This document shows positions 15,624 through 17,407 of a stretch of 17,407 nt of DNA, piece by piece; the stretch's first letter is position 1, and the number at the start of each line of letters is the position of its first letter. Source of the DNA: Gammaproteobacteria bacterium (GTDB taxonomy: Bacteria; Pseudomonadota; Gammaproteobacteria; Thiohalomonadales; Thiohalomonadaceae); the NCBI GenBank assembly GCA_015232955.1, contig JADFYS010000009.1, forward strand, positions 1 to 17,407. Reading direction: 5' to 3'. The translations under genes and the position numbers were made by a program. Under the pieces are notes generated by a model, which saw only the letters and a program-made list of their open reading frames with translations, searched no databases and was not told where the DNA came from.

Positions 15624-16718
15624 TTACTTGTCTTTAGACCGCTCTCTTGAGGTGGCTTTGAGCGCCTCCAGTTGACGGTTTTTCTCTTTATTCTCCGGGG
15701 GAAGATCCAGCTTTTGGGGTTCATTTTCGACAATATCGAGAAATACTTTGAGAATTGTCGGATCCCAGAAGTTTCGTTCACCCTCTTGGCGCATGATGGC
15801 TACCACTTGCGCGATCTCCAGCGTCTTTTTATAGGGGCGACTTGAGGAGAGTGCGTCATAGACATCGACAACCTGAAAGATACGGGCGAGGTAGGGGATC
15901 TCTTCCCCTTTCAGACCATCGGGATAGCCGCTGCCGTCCCACTTCTCGTGGTGGTGGCGGATGATATTGACCGTATTACGCATCGAACGGAGAGAGTCAC
16001 AGAGATAGGCACCTACGGTCGGGTGCTCTTTCATAATCTCCCACTCTTCGGGGGTCAGTTTTCCCGGTTTAAGCAGGATGTGATCCGGTGTGGCGATCTT
16101 GCCGATGTCATGGAGGATCCCCCCCCGTTCAAGGGACTCAAGATCGTCATGCTTCAGCCCCAACGCCTTACCGAGGACGACCGCAGTGTGGGAGAGGCGG
16201 TCGCAGTGATCACGGGTGCTGCTATCCTTCGCTTCAACCATCCGCCCCAGTGAGAAGAGCACCGCCTCAACATCATCCAGGCGATCGGTGAGTCGCTTCT
16301 TTTCGACGGCGGCACAGACCCTTGCCTGAAGCTCAACCGCATTAAACGGTTTGGTGATGTAGTCACTGGCTCCGGCCTGCATTCCGTAGGCGACATCATC
16401 GGGGTTGCCCATAGAGGTGAGCATAATGATCGGCAGCAGGCGATAGTCGCTCTGTGCACGCAGCGATTTGCAGACATCAAAACCGTCTATCCCCTGCATG
16501 ACGACATCAAGCAGGATGACATCGGGTTGAAGGGTGTCGATATTCTCTAGGGCGTCCTCTCCTGAAGTCGCCTCGATAATCTCAAACTCATTGCTGCCCA
16601 ATACGGCCTTCACCAGACCGCGATTGGTGGCCATATCATCGACGACGAGAATTCTGGCTCTGGCTGCGCCACTCTCATGCACCGGTTTACCCTCCACCGT
16701 ACAGATATTGTTATTCAT
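15624..16718 (-). CDS. response regulator with HD-GYP cyclic-di-GMP phosphodiesterase domain (RpfG-like)
   Basis: Receiver domain (about 21-140) with Asp27/Asp28, phospho-Asp71 (VILLDVVMQGIDG), Thr101 and Lys123. It is followed by an HD-GYP domain (about 150-345) with every active-site element present: Glu162-x-x-Asp165-x-x-Thr168-x-x-His171, HDIGK (His203/Asp204), His232 in EHPTVG, HHHEKWDGSGYP (255-266) and DVYDAL with Asp285. It should hydrolyse cyclic-di-GMP when its receiver is phosphorylated. The architecture is that of RpfG. It overlaps the cheW end by eight bases (ATGAATAA), with GGAG six bases in front of its ATG, so the two are translationally coupled. It is the only free-standing response regulator besides CheB here, hence the probable output of the kinase. 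The charged tail (about 340-364) is Lys/Glu rich. Confidence 0.93.
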   Translation of the reverse strand: MNNNICTVEGKPVHESGAARARILVVDDMATNRGLVKAVLGSNEFEIIEATSGEDALENIDTLQPDVILLDVVMQGIDGFDVCKSLRAQSDYRLLPIIMLTSMGNPDDVAYGMQAGASDYITKPFNAVELQARVCAAVEKKRLTDRLDDVEAVLFSLGRMVEAKDSSTRDHCDRLSHTAVVLGKALGLKHDDLESLERGGILHDIGKIATPDHILLKPGKLTPEEWEIMKEHPTVGAYLCDSLRSMRNTVNIIRHHHEKWDGSGYPDGLKGEEIPYLARIFQVVDVYDALSSSRPYKKTLEIAQVVAIMRQEGERNFWDPTILKVFLDIVENEPQKLDLPPENKEKNRQLEALKATSRERSKDK

Positions 16719-17268
16719 CCTCTTCTCCGTTGCTCTTCTCCCCGGTGGTACCGCGCATCATTTCGGTAGAGGCGATGATGCCAGAGATGTCGAGCATAGC
16801 GATCTTGCCACTGTAAATGCCGAGCATGATCCCTGAGTTTTGGCTCTGACTGTGGACCGGAGGGGTGAGTTCATGCAGAAAAAAGCGGTGATTTCCCTCA
16901 ATCTGGTGGACCAGTAGCCCCAGATTCATCCCGTCATAGGTGACAACTACCACCAGTGGTGCAGGGGTCGGGGTTTCGCTTGAGCCGAGGATCTGCTCTA
17001 GGGCGATGACCGTCATTAACTCACCGCGACGAGGCATCACCCCGGCAACCCACGGCGGAGATCCGGGAACCGCGGTAAGTCCCTGTGCAGGCATCACCTC
17101 TCGCAGCCAGTGATAAGGGATGCCGTAGTGACCGTCACGACCAAGAACCACCTCCAGGAAGAGCTCCCCTTCATCGCTGTGAGAGGCTTTACCTTTTTGG
17201 GCAAGGAGTTTGGCTCGCTCCCGCAGGAGGCGGAGGTTACGCTGACTTGCTGGCATGGGTGAGTTCAT
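16711..17268 (-). CDS. cheW: CheW-like coupling protein
   Basis: Adaptor that joins chemoreceptors to the CheA kinase. A basic N-terminal stretch (about 1-30) precedes the CheW fold (about 33-165): YGIPYHWLREVM, LTAVPGSPPWVAGVMPRRGELMTVIAL with the conserved RGE, then LGLLVHQIEG, and the C-terminal GIYSGKIAMLDISGII. Glycines and the RGE sit where the family has them. The ATG at 17266-17268 was chosen because AAGGGT lies about eight bases upstream and the resulting 185 residues fit the family. A GTG at 17323-17325 would add 19 residues but has no ribosome-binding site. It overlaps the next gene by eight bases. The tail (GTTGEKSNGEEDE) is acidic. Besides this protein, the hybrid kinase carries its own CheW domain. 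Confidence 0.92.
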   Translation of the reverse strand: MNSPMPASQRNLRLLRERAKLLAQKGKASHSDEGELFLEVVLGRDGHYGIPYHWLREVMPAQGLTAVPGSPPWVAGVMPRRGELMTVIALEQILGSSETPTPAPLVVVVTYDGMNLGLLVHQIEGNHRFFLHELTPPVHSQSQNSGIMLGIYSGKIAMLDISGIIASTEMMRGTTGEKSNGEEDE

Positions 17269-17407
17269 GGTGACGGACCCTTGACGCTTGAGGTGGAAAG
17301 GAGAAGCTCTGAGAATAGTTCCCACACTGACTTAGTGCAAGGAGATTTCTGTGGTAGCAGTGGTAGCTGCATCATCCTAAAATCCGCAGTTGGACACCGT
17401 GAAGGGT
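17269..17407 (-). other. region upstream of cheW at the right window edge
   Basis: This holds the ribosome-binding site of cheW and no gene I can support. On the minus strand the frame that enters at the right edge ends at a TGA at 17372-17374 after 11 codons (TLHGVQLRILG). It could be the tail of an upstream gene but is too short to judge. No convincing promoter elements were seen. Confidence 0.4.

Noticed and set aside
7952..17268. Calling the cluster a true wsp operon with wsp gene symbols
   Set aside because: There is no WspR-type GGDEF protein; the receptors have globin/CZB and NIT-like inputs, and the output domain is HD-GYP.

Overview
The window looks like chromosomal DNA of a free-living gammaproteobacterium. 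It has an E. coli-type PurB of exactly 456 residues next to a YcfD/RoxA ribosomal oxygenase, moderately high GC, very tight gene packing, and a full two-component/chemosensory repertoire. I see no tRNA, rRNA, CRISPR array, insertion sequence or phage gene. No stretch longer than about 150 bases lacks a gene.

Left part (1-5351). A plus-strand MscS-type channel gene has a reading frame that stays open to the left edge. It converges on a minus-strand operon read right to left: rfbB (dTDP-glucose 4,6-dehydratase), purB (adenylosuccinate lyase), roxA (ribosomal protein L16 arginine hydroxylase) and an unrecognised 187-residue zinc-ribbon protein. Three of these junctions are overlaps or nearly so (ATGA at rfbB/purB, 22 bp at purB/roxA, 14 bp overlap at roxA/zinc ribbon), so the four are probably co-transcribed. 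Centre (5352-7907). A short divergent region is followed by a 107-residue orphan membrane protein on the plus strand. On the minus strand lie a rubrerythrin-like diiron protein and a phosphohexomutase.

Right part (7952-17268). A chemosensory gene set lies entirely on the minus strand, in order of transcription: CheW; a response regulator with an HD-GYP domain; a soluble chemoreceptor with an N-terminal globin and a C-terminal CZB zinc-binding domain; a membrane chemoreceptor with a periplasmic NIT-like domain; a hybrid CheA with a C-terminal receiver; and CheB. No free-standing CheY, no CheR and no flagellar gene is present. The only separate receiver protein is the HD-GYP phosphodiesterase. 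The most economical reading is a Wsp-like 'alternative function' pathway. Oxygen/heme-ligand and zinc/oxidant signals (globin-CZB receptor) and a periplasmic signal (NIT receptor) would control one kinase, and the output would be cyclic-di-GMP breakdown. Wsp instead ends in a diguanylate cyclase.

The downstream phosphohexomutase (sugar-nucleotide precursor supply) and the rubrerythrin-like protein (peroxide/iron chemistry) run in the same direction. They could belong to the same physiology (surface polysaccharide, oxygen stress), but this is inference. The 140-bp gap in front of cheA carries two interleaved inverted repeats, one of them overlapping the cheA ribosome-binding site, and deserves a closer look.
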